NCBI GenBank assembly: GCA_910588005.1
Contig: CAJUQM010000041.1
Location: 1 to 21,502 of the forward strand
Length of the DNA stretch: 21,502 nt
From: an uncultured Oscillibacter sp.
GTDB taxonomy: Bacteria; Bacillota; Clostridia; Oscillospirales; Oscillospiraceae
Direction: 5' to 3'
The notes below the pieces were generated by a model, which was given only the letters and a program-made list of their open reading frames with translations, ran no database searches and was not told the origin of the DNA. The stretch's first letter is position 1. Each line of letters begins with the position of its first letter. Below are positions 20,667 through 21,502 of the stretch, in pieces. A program made the translations under genes and the position numbers.

Positions 20667-21502
20667 ATGCGCACTTTGTTAAAAGGCGGCAGCGTGGTCT
20701 CCGCCTCCGGCGTGAAGCGTGCCGACGTTCTGATTGACGGTGAGAAGATCGCAAAAATCGGGCGGGGCGTTAAAGAGGACTTTGACAGATTAGTGGATGT
20801 GGAACACTGCCTGCTGTTCCCCGGCTTTATTGACGCGCATACCCATTTTGACCTGGATGTGTGCGGCACTACCACGGCGGACGACTTTTACACCGGCAGC
20901 CGGGCGGCCCTTCGAGGCGGCACCACCACGGTCATCGACTTTGCCTGTCCCAACAAGGGGGAGAGTCTCCGATTCGGGCTGGAGCTGTGGCACAAGAAGG
21001 CCGGCGGGCGCACCTTTTGCGATTACGGCTTCCATATGACGATTGACGACTGGAGCGAATCCATCCGGGCGGAGCTGCCGGAGATGTTTGCCAAGGGTAT
21101 TTCCTCTTTTAAGATGTATATGACCTACCCCGCTATGATGGTGGGGGACCGGGATCTGTACTGGGCGCTGAAGGAGCTGAAGCACCTGGGAGGCATCTGC
21201 GGCGTTCACTGTGAAAACGCCGGAATGATTGACGGGATGGCTGCCGAGCGGAAGAACGCCGGGGAACTGTCTCCGGCTAGCCATTCCCTGACCCGTCCGC
21301 CCTGCGCGGAGGCGGAGGCGGTCAGCCGGCTGCTGCGCATTGCCCAGGCGGCGGACTGCCCGGTTGTCATTGTTCATCTCACCTGCGGAGAGGCACTGGC
21401 AGAGGTGGAGCGTGCCCGCCATCGGGGGCAGAGAGTCTATGTGGAGACCTGTCCGCAGTATTTGCTGCTGGATAACAGTGTGTATTTCAATCCGGATTAT
21501 TC
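20667..21502 (+). CDS. Dihydropyrimidinase / D-hydantoinase (partial, 3' end missing)
   Basis: The first 278 residues of an amidohydrolase, cut by the window edge. FPGFIDAHTHFDL (H58, H60) binds metal. SSFKMYMTYP carries K149, the lysine expected to be carboxylated and bridge the two metals. CGVHCEN (H181) and VIVHLTC (H237) supply further ligands, and ETCPQYLL follows, all in family order. It hydrolyses cyclic amides such as dihydropyrimidines or hydantoins in pyrimidine or related catabolism. TGGAGGA lies eight bases before the ATG. The rest of the operon is outside the window, so the exact substrate stays open. Confidence 0.92.
   Translation, partial: MRTLLKGGSVVSASGVKRADVLIDGEKIAKIGRGVKEDFDRLVDVEHCLLFPGFIDAHTHFDLDVCGTTTADDFYTGSRAALRGGTTTVIDFACPNKGESLRFGLELWHKKAGGRTFCDYGFHMTIDDWSESIRAELPEMFAKGISSFKMYMTYPAMMVGDRDLYWALKELKHLGGICGVHCENAGMIDGMAAERKNAGELSPASHSLTRPPCAEAEAVSRLLRIAQAADCPVVIVHLTCGEALAEVERARHRGQRVYVETCPQYLLLDNSVYFNPDY

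Overview
The window looks like a chromosomal segment of an anaerobic, fairly GC-rich Clostridia member, most likely from the Oscillospiraceae (Flavonifractor / Lawsonibacter / Oscillibacter type). This is inferred from strong AGGAGG-type ribosome sites, TATAAT-like promoters, ECF-type vitamin uptake genes, a selenium-type YedE gene, ATGA-coupled small operons and the style of the proteins. No rRNA, tRNA, CRISPR array or complete transposase gene was seen. Nearly all genes look intact; the last one runs off the right edge.

Layout. 1-491: no supported gene, ending in a near-consensus promoter. 492-1157: a Crp/Fnr-family regulator. 1311-4502 (minus): a redox/sulfur block. It contains a ferredoxin and a NapH-like membrane Fe-S protein, followed by thioredoxin, a single-domain rhodanese and a CoA-disulfide-reductase-like flavoprotein fused to a second rhodanese. 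Each half has its own promoter, and both promoters carry a near-identical GTGA-N5-TCAC dyad centred near -41. The Crp-like protein has the R-E-x-x-x-R recognition helix that reads GTGA in E. coli CRP, so a local regulon is likely. 4706-5609 (minus): an ECF S-component with a DUF4430 protein. 5909-6769: an AraC regulator. 6930-8539: an ECF sigma factor with a membrane-anchored partner.

8746-10534: a selenium/sulfur handling set (DUF3343, YedE-like transporter, TusA-like carrier), interrupted by a 160-bp element with 20-bp perfect terminal inverted repeats. A diverged relative of this element lies at about 20447-20586. 10583-11298 (minus): a four-helix membrane protein coupled to a small XRE regulator. 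11511-12845: a large lipoprotein. 12873-13586 (minus): a TepA/ClpP-like serine protease, facing a tiny membrane protein (13778-13978) across a control region rich in inverted repeats.

14096-17090: the complete proline pathway from glutamate (proB, proA, proC), followed by a PPC/DUF296 protein. 17606-19800 (minus): radical SAM protein, ArsC/Spx-like protein and tRNA-dihydrouridine synthase. 19895-20410: a small unknown protein and an XRE regulator on either side of a clear operator. 20667-end: the start of a dihydropyrimidinase/hydantoinase.

The most notable signals are the paired Crp-like promoters in the redox/sulfur block, the two related inverted-repeat elements, and the convergent terminator at 12837-12881 that contains the stop codons of both genes.
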